DNA of 64,000 nt from assembly GCF_015751965.1 (NCBI RefSeq), contig NZ_JADOVH010000001.1:620001-684000 (forward strand), in the 5' to 3' direction. The notes under the pieces were generated by a model. That model made no database searches and was not told where the DNA came from. It saw only the letters and a program-made list of their open reading frames with translations. This document shows, one piece after another, positions 41,868 to 49,908 of the stretch; the stretch's first letter is position 1; each line of letters opens with the position of its first letter. Both the position numbers and the translations under genes were made by a program. The stretch is from Frigoribacterium sp. CG_9.8. Its GTDB lineage: Bacteria > Actinomycetota > Actinomycetes > Actinomycetales > Microbacteriaceae.

Positions 41868-42956
41868 ATGGCCGTTGTAACCATCCGCCAGCTGCTTGAC
41901 AGCGGCGTGCACTTCGGACACCAGACTCGCCGCTGGAACCCGAAGATGAAGCGCTTCATCCTGACCGAGCGTTCGGGTAGCCACATCATCGACCTGCAGC
42001 AGTCGCTGCAGTACATCGACAAGACCTATGACTACGTCAAGGAGACCGTCGCCCACGGTGGCACCATCCTCTTCGTTGGTACGAAAAAGCAGGCCCAGGG
42101 TTCGATCCAGGAGCAGGCGCAGCGCGTCGGCCAGCCCTTCGTCAACCAGCGGTGGCTCGGTGGCCTCCTCACCAACTTCCAGACGGTTTCCAAGCGTCTG
42201 GCCCGCATGAAGGAACTCGAAGAGATCGACTTCGACGACACCACGCGCGGGTACACCAAGAAAGAGCTGCTCATCCAGCGTCGCGAGCTTGTCAAGCTGC
42301 AGCGCTCGCTCGGTGGTATCCGCAACCTCACCAAGACTCCGTCCGCGATCTGGATCGTCGACACCAAGAAGGAGCACCTCGCGATCGATGAGGCGCACAA
42401 GCTCGGCATCCCGGTCATCGCGATCCTCGACACCAACTGCGACCCCGACGAGGTGCAGTACCCGATCCCCGGTAACGATGACGCGATCCGTTCTGTCGGA
42501 CTGTTGACCCGCATCATTGCGGATGCCGCAGCCGAGGGCCTCATCCAGCGTCACCAGAAGGCTGAAGAGGGCACGGGCAACGTCTCCGCCGTCGAACCAC
42601 TCGCCGAGTGGGAAGCCGAGCTCCTCGGAGCGTCGCAAGCCCCGTCCACCGAGGCCGAAAAGATTGAAACCGTCGATGGTCTCGTCAGCTCCACCGAGTC
42701 GAACAGCGCGGCCGTAGCCGAGGTCATCGCCGCCGAGGTGCCGGTCGAAGAAAATAATGCGGATGCTGCCGTTGCCGAGCACGAGGCTGCTGCGGATGCG
42801 AGCATTGCGCCAGCGCATCATGTCGAGTCGGATGCTGTTGCCGAGGCGAAGATCGAGGCCGAAGCGACTGACGCGGAAAAGGCGCACCCCGCCGACAAAG
42901 CGAAGCCAGCCGCATCGAAGCCCGCTGCAGCAAAGCCTGCTGCCGCAAAGAAGTAA
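41868..42956 (+). CDS. rpsB: 30S ribosomal protein S2 with a long acidic tail
   Basis: Small-subunit protein S2, 362 aa against about 240-290 usual. The core ([47 protein letters not shown]-like [27 protein letters not shown]) ends near residue 230; the rest is Ala/Glu/Val-rich ending in a [17 protein letters not shown] Lys/Pro tail. Operon with tsf, 11-nt spacer. Confidence 0.97.
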   Translation: MAVVTIRQLLDSGVHFGHQTRRWNPKMKRFILTERSGSHIIDLQQSLQYIDKTYDYVKETVAHGGTILFVGTKKQAQGSIQEQAQRVGQPFVNQRWLGGLLTNFQTVSKRLARMKELEEIDFDDTTRGYTKKELLIQRRELVKLQRSLGGIRNLTKTPSAIWIVDTKKEHLAIDEAHKLGIPVIAILDTNCDPDEVQYPIPGNDDAIRSVGLLTRIIADAAAEGLIQRHQKAEEGTGNVSAVEPLAEWEAELLGASQAPSTEAEKIETVDGLVSSTESNSAAVAEVIAAEVPVEENNADAAVAEHEAAADASIAPAHHVESDAVAEAKIEAEATDAEKAHPADKAKPAASKPAAAKPAAAKK

Positions 42957-42967
42957 GGGAAGCCAAC

Positions 42968-43795
42968 ATGGCAGATTTCAGCCTAGAAGACCTGAAGACC
43001 CTGCGCGAGCGCCTCGGCACCGGCATGGTCGAAACCAAGAACGCCCTAGTTGAGGCGGGCGGTGACCTCGATAAGGCCACCGAGCTGCTGCGACTGAAAG
43101 GTGCGAAGGGCAACGCCAAGCGCGCTGACCGCTCCACCAGCGAGGGTCTCGTCGCAGCGAAGGAGAACGGCTCGACCACGACTCTCATCGAGCTGTCCTG
43201 TGAGACGGACTTCGTCGCCAAGGGTGCGAAGTTCGTGTCTCTTGGCGAGACCGTGCTTGACGCGATCGTCGCTGCCGGAGCATCCACGCCCGAAGAGGGC
43301 CTTGAGGCCCCGCTTGGCTCGGCAACGGTCGCCGACCTGATCAGTAACGAAGCGGCAGTCCTCGGCGAGAAGATCGTTCTGCGCCGTGTTGCCGTCATCT
43401 CGGGCGAAAAGTTCGCCGTGTATCTTCACAAGACCAACAAGGACCTGCCACCGCAGGTCGGCGTAGTTGTCGGATACTCGGGTGACGACGCAGAGACCGC
43501 GCGCAGCATCGCGCAGCACATCTCGTTTGCTGACCCGCTGTACTTGAGCCGCGACGAGGTGCCGGTCGATCAGGTCGAATCCGAGCGTCGGATCGTCGAG
43601 GAGATCAGTCGTGGCGAGGGTAAGCCCGAGGCAGCCCTTCCGAAGATCATCGAGGGTCGCGTCAACGGCTTCTTCAAGCAGGTTGTGCTCCCCGAGCAGG
43701 ACTATGCGCGCGATAACAAGCAGTCCGTCGCCACAGTGCTGAAGGATGCGGGCCTCACCGTGAATGGGTTTGCTCGATTCAAGGTCGGCGCCTAG
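42968..43795 (+). CDS. tsf: Elongation factor Ts
   Basis: 275-aa nucleotide exchange factor for EF-Tu. N-terminal UBA-like ADFSLEDLKTLRERLGTGMVETKNAL, the TDFVAKGAKF (TDFV) core contacting EF-Tu, and the dimerisation domain with HISFADPLYLSRDEVP. A GGGAAG-type Shine-Dalgarno precedes ATG 42968. A strong terminator follows about 55 bp after the stop, ending the rpsB-tsf operon. Confidence 0.97.
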   Translation: MADFSLEDLKTLRERLGTGMVETKNALVEAGGDLDKATELLRLKGAKGNAKRADRSTSEGLVAAKENGSTTTLIELSCETDFVAKGAKFVSLGETVLDAIVAAGASTPEEGLEAPLGSATVADLISNEAAVLGEKIVLRRVAVISGEKFAVYLHKTNKDLPPQVGVVVGYSGDDAETARSIAQHISFADPLYLSRDEVPVDQVESERRIVEEISRGEGKPEAALPKIIEGRVNGFFKQVVLPEQDYARDNKQSVATVLKDAGLTVNGFARFKVGA

Positions 43796-43850
43796 CCCCC
43801 AGGGTACATATCGTCACTTAGCGTCACAGCACGCGACACCACCCGTCGCT

Positions 43851-43891
43851 CGAAGAAGCCCGGACCGCACCACGCGATCCGGGCTTCTTCG
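43851..43891 (+). terminator. rpsB-tsf operon terminator
   Basis: Perfect 14-bp stem CGAAGAAGCCCGGA/TCCGGGCTTCTTCG with a 13-nt loop, 55 bp after tsf. The strongest hairpin in the window; no T-run but TTCTTCG on the descending arm. Confidence 0.85.
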
Positions 43892-43953
43892 CGTATTGGA
43901 GCCTGTGCTGCCGCTATACCTCGGTTGATTCGCCGCAGCCGGGTGCAATCCAC

Positions 43954-44016
43954 AATCGACTCGGTAGACGTTGGGACTTTGCCGGTCTTGAGGTCGCAAC
44001 GTCTACCAAGTCGATT
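43954..44016. repeat. 20-bp inverted repeat between tsf and pyrH
   Basis: Arms 43954-43973 (starting AATCGACT, ending GTAGACGTTG) and 43997-44016 match except at one position around a 23-nt loop. It lies 62 bp beyond the rpsB-tsf terminator and about 125 bp before pyrH, in a 345-bp gap otherwise without genes. Could be a second terminator, a pyrH leader structure or a small mobile palindrome. Confidence 0.85.
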
Positions 44017-44058
44017 TCCCACGACCCCACACCGCCACCGTGGGCTCGCGGGCTCCGC

Positions 44059-44106
44059 AATGGCGCACAGCCGAGCATCCGGAATGGCGCGCAGCCGAGC
44101 ATCCGG
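44059..44106 (+). repeat. 24-bp tandem repeat just upstream of pyrH
   Basis: Two adjacent 24-mers starting AATGGCGC (44059, 44083) differ at one base. Each contains an ATG in frame with pyrH, so the duplication creates alternative in-frame starts ([16 protein letters not shown]) before the real Shine-Dalgarno and ATG 44141. Confidence 0.85.
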
Positions 44107-44140
44107 TAGCCTTAACCGGGCCACGAGTGAAGGAGCAAAC

Positions 44141-44854
44141 ATGACGGACGCGCGCAAGAGACGGGTTCTGCTAAAACTCTCCGGTGAGTCCTTCGGCGGC
44201 GGCTCGCTCGGCGTCAATCCCGACGTGGTGAGCTCACTTGCGAAGGAGATCGCGGCAGCGGCGACGGATGTCGAAGTCGCCATCGTCGTCGGTGGAGGCA
44301 ACTTCTTCCGTGGCGCCGAACTCAGCCAGCGTGGTATGGATCGCGGCCGGGCGGATTACATGGGCATGCTCGGCACCGTCATGAACGCCCTTGCGCTGCA
44401 GGACTTCCTTGAGCAGGCTGGCGCGGCCACCCGCGTGCAATCCGCCATCTCGATGACGCAGGTCGCCGAGCCATACATTCCGCGGCGCGCGGAGCGTCAC
44501 CTCGAGAAGGGCCGCATCGTTATCTTCGGCGCCGGAGCCGGGCTACCCTACTTCTCCACCGATACCGTCGCAGCTCAGCGCGCCCTCGAAATCAGCGCGG
44601 ATGTCGTGCTGCTGGCCAAGAACGGCGTGGACGGCGTGTATGACTCTGACCCCCGCACCAACAGCGGCGCAAAGAAGCTGCAGCATGTCACCTACCAGGA
44701 GGCTCTCGTGAAGGGCCTCAAGGTCGTGGACTCGACGGCATTCAGCCTGTGCATGGACAACAGAATGCCAATGGTCGTGTTCGGCATGGAACCGCACGGC
44801 AATGTGACGGCGGCCATCCGCGGCGACCGTCTCGGCACGCTCGTATCCAACTAG
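44141..44854 (+). CDS. pyrH: UMP kinase
   Basis: 237-aa amino-acid-kinase-fold enzyme, UMP to UDP, the first committed kinase of pyrimidine nucleotide supply. [12 protein letters not shown] (phosphate-binding), [31 protein letters not shown] and the ATP-binding [13 protein letters not shown] plus [15 protein letters not shown] are present. ATG 44141 has AAGGAG 6 nt upstream; the upstream in-frame extension is the tandem repeat. In related genomes it follows tsf and precedes frr, as here. Confidence 0.97.
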   Translation: MTDARKRRVLLKLSGESFGGGSLGVNPDVVSSLAKEIAAAATDVEVAIVVGGGNFFRGAELSQRGMDRGRADYMGMLGTVMNALALQDFLEQAGAATRVQSAISMTQVAEPYIPRRAERHLEKGRIVIFGAGAGLPYFSTDTVAAQRALEISADVVLLAKNGVDGVYDSDPRTNSGAKKLQHVTYQEALVKGLKVVDSTAFSLCMDNRMPMVVFGMEPHGNVTAAIRGDRLGTLVSN

Positions 44855-44922
44855 CTGGTCTTCGAACAAGCCGCGCCCAACTAAACTCGATTCAGTCCCA
44901 TCCCCCTCGAAGGAGGCCTTTC

Positions 44923-45477
44923 GTGATTTCCGATGTCCTGGCAGAAGCTAAAGACAAGATGCACAAGTCCGTCGAAGCTGCGAAAGACGATTTCAGCAAC
45001 GTGCGCACCGGCCGCGCCAACCCGGCGCTGTTCCAGAAGATCCTCGTGGACTACTACGGCACGCCGACGCCGCTCGGCCAACTCGCAGGCATGAACAACC
45101 CAGAGGCACGAACCCTGATGATCACGCCCTACGACAAGGGGTCGCTCAAAGACATCGAACGGGCGATTGCTACTGCGCCGAACCTCGGGGCCAACGTCGG
45201 AAACGACGGCACGGTCATCCGCGCCACCCTGCCCGAGCTCACCGAAGAGCGTCGCCGCGAATTTGTGAAGATCGTGCGCGCCAAAGGGGAGGACTCCAAG
45301 GTGTCGATCCGCAATATTCGTCGCAAGGCGAAGGATGATCTCGACGCCCTGAAGACCGAGGTCGGAGACGACGAGGTAGCCCGCGGTGAGAAAGAACTCG
45401 AACTGGTGACGAAGGCGCACATCGACGCGATCGAGGATGCCCTGAAGAAGAAGGAAGCCGAGCTCCTCGAGGTTTAG
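44923..45477 (+). CDS. frr: Ribosome recycling factor
   Basis: 184-aa factor that splits post-termination ribosomes with [55 protein letters not shown] and [34 protein letters not shown] match the family. GTG 44923 is preceded by a perfect AAGGAGG; an upstream in-frame start lies inside pyrH. cdsA begins directly after the TAG stop. Confidence 0.97.
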   Translation: MISDVLAEAKDKMHKSVEAAKDDFSNVRTGRANPALFQKILVDYYGTPTPLGQLAGMNNPEARTLMITPYDKGSLKDIERAIATAPNLGANVGNDGTVIRATLPELTEERRREFVKIVRAKGEDSKVSIRNIRRKAKDDLDALKTEVGDDEVARGEKELELVTKAHIDAIEDALKKKEAELLEV

Positions 45478-46458
45478 ATGACTGAGCCAGCGGAGAAAGC
45501 TCCGGCCAAGAAGAGCCGCAGCCGAGCCAAGCGTGAAGAGCTCGAAGCGCGGGCGCATCTACTCGAAGAGGAGTTCAGGGCGCAGATCGCAGCGACCCGT
45601 GCCCAGATCGACGCCACCAATGTGAAGATCGAGGCGCGCACCGGTCGCAATCTCCCGCTCGCGATTCTCATCGGCATCGGGCTCGGAGTCCTGCTCATCG
45701 GCAGCCTGATCTTCGTCAAATCACTGTTCATGATTTTCACCGGTGCACTCATCGGGTTTACGACATTCGAACTCGCGAGCGCTTTGCGCTTCGCCGGTCG
45801 CGATGTGCCGCGCTGGCCGAGTGTCGTCGCGGGGCTCGCGATGATCCCCGCCGCCTTCTATCTCGGCGGCGAGGGCCGGTGGCTCGTCGTGCTCGGCGCG
45901 ATACTCTTCGTGGCCGTCTGGAGGCTTGCTCAAAGCTTGGGAAAGAATCACCAGGCCAACGCCCAGGACCTGTGGAAGGATGTCGCGGCCGGCACCTTCG
46001 TTCAGGTCTACGTGCCGTTTCTCGCAAGCTTCGCCGTGCTCCTTGCTGCCGAGGACGGAGGGGAGTGGTGGGCTCTCGGCTTCCTGCTCATCGTTATCTC
46101 TGTGGATATCGGTGCCTACGCTTCGGGGCTGTCCTTCGGCAAACACCCGATGGCGCCGCGAATCAGTCCCAAGAAAACCTGGGAGGGTTTTGCTGGCTCT
46201 GTGCTCGCCGCGCTCATTGCGGGAGTGCTCGTCTCGCTCTTCATGCTGAACGAGCCCTGGTGGTTCGGGCTCATCTTCGGCGCGGTCATGGTGTTCACCG
46301 GCACGATCGGCGACCTCACCGAGTCGCTCATCAAGCGCGATCTTGGAATCAAGGACATCAGCACCTGGTTGCCGGGACACGGGGGGTTCCTCGACCGCCT
46401 CGACTCGATTCTGCCGAGCTCGGCGGCGGCCTATGTGCTATTCGTCATCTTCAGCTGA
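45478..46458 (+). CDS. cdsA: Phosphatidate cytidylyltransferase CdsA
   Basis: 326-aa membrane enzyme making CDP-diacylglycerol. A charged coiled-coil cytoplasmic head (about residues 8-58, KKSRSRAKREELEARAHLLEEEF) precedes eight or so membrane helices. The signature is PKKTWEGFAGS...GDLTESLIKRDLGIKDISTWLPGHGGFLDRLDS, containing the CTP-transfer Asp and Asp/Lys residues. ATG abuts the frr stop. Confidence 0.95.
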   Translation: MTEPAEKAPAKKSRSRAKREELEARAHLLEEEFRAQIAATRAQIDATNVKIEARTGRNLPLAILIGIGLGVLLIGSLIFVKSLFMIFTGALIGFTTFELASALRFAGRDVPRWPSVVAGLAMIPAAFYLGGEGRWLVVLGAILFVAVWRLAQSLGKNHQANAQDLWKDVAAGTFVQVYVPFLASFAVLLAAEDGGEWWALGFLLIVISVDIGAYASGLSFGKHPMAPRISPKKTWEGFAGSVLAALIAGVLVSLFMLNEPWWFGLIFGAVMVFTGTIGDLTESLIKRDLGIKDISTWLPGHGGFLDRLDSILPSSAAAYVLFVIFS

Positions 46459-46493
46459 TCACGTCGGACTGACCGGTAGGGCACAATGGTGGC

Positions 46494-47045
46494 GTGAGTA
46501 CAACCTTTCCCCGCATCCGCAAGTCCCGTCGCGGCTATAGCGTTGACCAGGTCGAGGACTTCCTTGAGGAGGCGCGTCGTGCCTACTCCGCCGAGCCAAA
46601 CGAACCAGCGGTGGTCAATGCCACCAACATCCGTCAGATGGCTTTCTCGCTGCAGAAGGGCGGCTATTCGCCCTCGCACGTGGATGCCGCGCTTGAGCGC
46701 CTTGAGGATGCCTTTGCCAGCCGCGAGCGAGAGCGTGCGATTGCCGAGCGCGGGGACGAAGCCTGGTACACCGAGGCGCGCAGCATCGCCCGTGAGATCC
46801 TTGACCGGCTTGCCCGACCCGCAGCCCACCGTTTCGATCGGGTCGGCCTGCTGAGCAAGGGCTATCACCGTGTGGATGTGGATGCTTTCGCGTCGCGCCT
46901 GACGAATTACTTCCAGGATGGTCGACCGATGAGCATCGATGAGGTGCGCACAGTGTCCTTCCGCCCGCAGAAGGGGGGATACCGCGAGGCCCAGGTCGAC
47001 CTGGTTCTTGACTCCGTGATCACCGTGATGCTGGCGGTTCGCTGA
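46494..47045 (+). CDS. DivIVA-repeat protein (four DivI1A-type motifs)
   Basis: 183 aa. A GY-x4-VD motif, the membrane-curvature/coiled-coil entry of DivIVA-type domains, occurs four times: GYSVDQVEDF (14), GYSPSHVDAAL (57), GYHRVDVDAF (123), GYREAQVDLV (162). Each is preceded by a short F-rich strand. This matches the actinobacterial DivIVA-domain repeat family; role in polar growth or septation is inferred. GTG 46494 has a CACAAT box ending 6 nt upstream rather than a Shine-Dalgarno. Confidence 0.88.
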   Translation: MSTTFPRIRKSRRGYSVDQVEDFLEEARRAYSAEPNEPAVVNATNIRQMAFSLQKGGYSPSHVDAALERLEDAFASRERERAIAERGDEAWYTEARSIAREILDRLARPAAHRFDRVGLLSKGYHRVDVDAFASRLTNYFQDGRPMSIDEVRTVSFRPQKGGYREAQVDLVLDSVITVMLAVR

Positions 47046-47092
47046 GGCAGGAATGGGCTTTTTGTCGATCCGTGGGCTACAGTTGGGCACCT

Positions 47093-47722
47093 ATGGGTAG
47101 GCGATCGAAGCATCTTTCTCCCCGGGCCGCGTCACGCGGGGTCGGGGTGGCTGCTCAGGGACACCGGATTCGCACCGGGCGTCTGCTTCCGATCTTCTCC
47201 TTCCTGGCCGCATCCGGCCTCATTCTGGCGCTGACGATCGCACCCGACCAGGCACAAAATTCATTTGCCCTCACCCAGGTTGCACAGCACGATCTGCAAA
47301 AGCTGGAAATAGCGGATGTGACGGCCGCAGTAGTCACCCGGGACAGCTACCAAGTCACGAAGAAAAAAGTCCAACCGGTCATTGCGGTCGGTGCTGGTGC
47401 TCCGGCGGTCGGAATACCCGATCCGGGATCCGCACAGGCCATCGGCCACGATATGGTTCTCGCCCGCGGCTGGGGAGAAGACCAGTTTGCCTGCCTTGTC
47501 GCTCTGTTCAATCGTGAATCAGGCTGGAACGTCTACGCTGCTAATCCCAGCGGTGCCTACGGTATCCCGCAGGCGCTTCCGGGGTCGAAGATGGCCACAG
47601 CGGGTGCTGACTGGGCCACTAACCCGGCAACCCAGATCTCCTGGGGGCTCGGGTACATTGAAGCGCGCTACGGCACCCCGTGCGGCGCATGGGGACACAG
47701 CCAGTCTGCAGGCTGGTACTAA
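47093..47722 (+). CDS. Membrane-anchored lytic transglycosylase-like protein
   Basis: 209 aa. A basic N-terminus, one hydrophobic anchor (LLPIFSFLAASGLILALTIA), a variable linker, then a lysozyme-like domain with catalytic Glu in FNRESGWNVYAANPSGAYGIPQALPG. Such proteins cleave peptidoglycan glycan strands. In-frame GTG 47072 is an alternative start; TACAGT ends 9 nt before ATG 47093. Neighbouring DivIVA-type gene suits a wall-growth role. Confidence 0.88.
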   Translation: MGRRSKHLSPRAASRGVGVAAQGHRIRTGRLLPIFSFLAASGLILALTIAPDQAQNSFALTQVAQHDLQKLEIADVTAAVVTRDSYQVTKKKVQPVIAVGAGAPAVGIPDPGSAQAIGHDMVLARGWGEDQFACLVALFNRESGWNVYAANPSGAYGIPQALPGSKMATAGADWATNPATQISWGLGYIEARYGTPCGAWGHSQSAGWY

Positions 47723-47768
47723 GAAGCCAGAGCGGGTCGCGGTGCGATTGCATCCGTCGACACTCATT

Positions 47769-47774
47769 TAGGGT
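47769..47774 (+). promoter_or_regulatory. -10 box before the small zinc-ribbon gene
   Basis: TAGGGT ends 6 nt before ATG 47781; GGGAG overlaps this gap. Confidence 0.45.
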
Positions 47775-47780
47775 GGGAGC

Positions 47781-48080
47781 ATGCCCCGTTCCAACCGCCG
47801 CCGTGGATCGCGTTCCGCAGACGGTGCGAACGAGGGCTACGACGTCACCCGCGCTCTGTTTGGCAGTCGCCTCAGCGTGTCCCGACGTGACGGACAGTGG
47901 AACGTGCAATCGGTCTCGGCCGCATCGGCGAGCAAGACCTATATCTGTCCGGGTTGCAGCCTCGAGATTGCACCGGGGACGTCACATCTTGTTGCGTGGC
48001 GGGCGGATGGGCTGATGGGCGAGGCGGAAGATCTCGCGGCCCGTCGGCACTGGCATCCACACTGCTGGAAGATCACATGA
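47781..48080 (+). CDS. Small zinc-ribbon-like protein, often labelled ATP/GTP-binding
   Basis: 99 aa. Basic Arg-rich N-terminus (MPRSNRRRGSRSADGANEG), then TYICPGCSLEIAPGTSHLVAW and a terminal RRHWHPHCWKI, giving CxxC plus HxxC metal ligands. Similar small proteins are widespread in actinobacteria and are often annotated ATP/GTP-binding, although no P-loop is present here. ATGA overlap couples it to the hydrolase gene downstream. Function unknown. Confidence 0.85.
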   Translation: MPRSNRRRGSRSADGANEGYDVTRALFGSRLSVSRRDGQWNVQSVSAASASKTYICPGCSLEIAPGTSHLVAWRADGLMGEAEDLAARRHWHPHCWKIT

Positions 48081-48808
48081 CGGGCCTCCTGATCCGCGGT
48101 GCAGTTGAACTGCCCGCCCGACGCGAAGACATAGAGCTGCACACCCGGGACGGACTGACTCTGGTGGGCGAGCTGTCAGTTCCGCTCGACCGGGATCCGG
48201 TGGCGACAATCGTCACGCTTCATCCGCTGCCGACAGCCGGCGGCTTCATGGACTCGCACATTATTCGCAAGATGGCTGGGCGGTTACCAGCCCTCGCCGA
48301 TCTCGCAGTGTTGCGCTTCAACTTCCGCGGCGTGTCTTCGCCGCGGGGTACCTCCGGTGGTTCGTTTGGTGGCGGAGTCGACGAACGGCATGATCTCGCG
48401 GCGGCGATGGAGCTGGTACAGGCGCGCGGTCTGCCGCATCCGTGGCTACTCGGTTGGTCCTTCGGCACCGAGGTCGTGCTCACGTATGGACTGGAGCACC
48501 GGATAGACGGGGCGATCCTCCTCTCGCCGCCTCTGCATCGCGCGACGGATGACGAGATCGCCGCGTGGGCGGGCAGCGGTAGGCGCCTGGTCGCGATCAT
48601 TCCCGAGTTGGACGACTATCTGCGCCCCGCAGAAGCACGTGAGCGATTTGCCCTCGTGCCCGAGATCGACCTGGTTGCCGTCGAGGGTGGTAAACACCTC
48701 TGGGTGGGGGAGTCCCAGACGCGTCGGGTGCTCACTGAAGTGGTGCAGCGGCTCAACCCGACAGCGATCCCTCTGCCCGAGATCTGGCCGCCCACCCCGC
48801 CACGCTGA
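48077..48808 (+). CDS. Alpha/beta-hydrolase family protein
   Basis: 243 aa. TLHPLPTAGGFMDSHIIRKMAGRL and RFNFRGVSSPRGTSGGSFG are typical of the small YpfH/PA-type alpha/beta hydrolases; nucleophile elbow GWSFGTEV, acidic residue near PELDDYLRP and His in VEGGKHLWVGE. No signal peptide. Substrate unknown. ATG 48077 overlaps the upstream stop. Confidence 0.9.
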   Translation: MTGLLIRGAVELPARREDIELHTRDGLTLVGELSVPLDRDPVATIVTLHPLPTAGGFMDSHIIRKMAGRLPALADLAVLRFNFRGVSSPRGTSGGSFGGGVDERHDLAAAMELVQARGLPHPWLLGWSFGTEVVLTYGLEHRIDGAILLSPPLHRATDDEIAAWAGSGRRLVAIIPELDDYLRPAEARERFALVPEIDLVAVEGGKHLWVGESQTRRVLTEVVQRLNPTAIPLPEIWPPTPPR

Positions 48809-48814
48809 CGCGGA

Positions 48815-49867
48815 TCAGAGTTCGTTCTGCCGCGGGACAACCACCTGGTCGATGATGAGCAACACTGAGGCCGCGACCGGAATGGCGATGAGCGCTCCGA
48901 GGATACCGAGCAGCGCCCCGCCAGCAAGCGCGGCGATGACGACGATGGCCCCCGGTACCTTCACCGCGCGGGTCATCACGCGTGGGTTGATCACGTATGC
49001 CTCGATCTGCATGTAGATCACGTAGTAGATCCCAACCCAAAGCGCGGGGCCGGGGCCGGCAAGTAGCAGTGTGCTCAGGGTGATCAGCACACTGCCCGAC
49101 AGCGTGCCAACGAGCGGCACGAGAGCGAACAGGAAGGCGATGAAGGCAAACAGAGCCGGGTATTTTGCACCGAACAGCTGACCGATCGACAGGAAGATGA
49201 AGCTCGCGACACCGTTTGCAAGGGCGATGGTTCCCTGGCCGATTACGTAACGCCCGACCGAGGCAGTGATCTGTTCGGCGATATCGGAGAAGCTCGCCCG
49301 CTTTGAGGCCGGGACGAGACGGTACAGCCCCCGCTTCATGCTCGAGAGCGACGCGACGAAGTACAGGGTGAGGATCAGAATAATCACAAACCCCGTCACA
49401 CCGCTTGCGATGCCGACGCCGACCGACAGGAGGCCGCCGCCGATGGTGGAGACGTTATTACGCAACCAGCTCTCGGACTGGGTTATCAGGTCGTTCAGGT
49501 TGATCCAGACCGGCAGGTTCTTCTGGGTGTCTTTGATCCAGTTTGCCTGCGAGACCGTTGCAATGAAGTCGGGGAGGCTGGCGATGAGATTATTCACCTG
49601 GTCGACGATGACCGGTACGACGGCGAAGATCAGTCCGACGAAGACGCCGAGGACGCCGATGAGCACGGCGAGAATCGCCAGCGGCCGGGGAAACCGGTGT
49701 CGCTCGAGCCACGAGACAGCCGGATCGATCCCGAGGGCGAGGAACAAGGCCGCCCCGATGTAGGTCAGAATCGTCGACAGGGACGCCACTGCACTGCCGA
49801 TGCCGACCGCGACCAGCACCCCGAGGCCACCCAGCAGCCCCAGTCGAAAGGCGTTCTGGATCTTCAC
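48815..49867 (-). CDS. AI-2E family transporter (PerM-like)
   Basis: 350-aa membrane protein with about eight helices, the first near residues 10-30 and a long re-entrant central part (ITQSESWLRNNVSTIGGGLLSVG). ALVPLVGTLSGSVLITLSTLLLAGPGPALWVG is the family's conserved C-terminal core. Relatives export AI-2, Na+/H+ or other solutes; no cargo can be inferred. GTG start with GAGG upstream. Convergent with the hydrolase gene (6 nt apart). Confidence 0.93.
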   Translation of the reverse strand: MKIQNAFRLGLLGGLGVLVAVGIGSAVASLSTILTYIGAALFLALGIDPAVSWLERHRFPRPLAILAVLIGVLGVFVGLIFAVVPVIVDQVNNLIASLPDFIATVSQANWIKDTQKNLPVWINLNDLITQSESWLRNNVSTIGGGLLSVGVGIASGVTGFVIILILTLYFVASLSSMKRGLYRLVPASKRASFSDIAEQITASVGRYVIGQGTIALANGVASFIFLSIGQLFGAKYPALFAFIAFLFALVPLVGTLSGSVLITLSTLLLAGPGPALWVGIYYVIYMQIEAYVINPRVMTRAVKVPGAIVVIAALAGGALLGILGALIAIPVAASVLLIIDQVVVPRQNEL

Positions 49868-49908
49868 TGCTGTTCCATCCTCACGGCAACTCCCGTAGCA
49901 CTCGGAGG

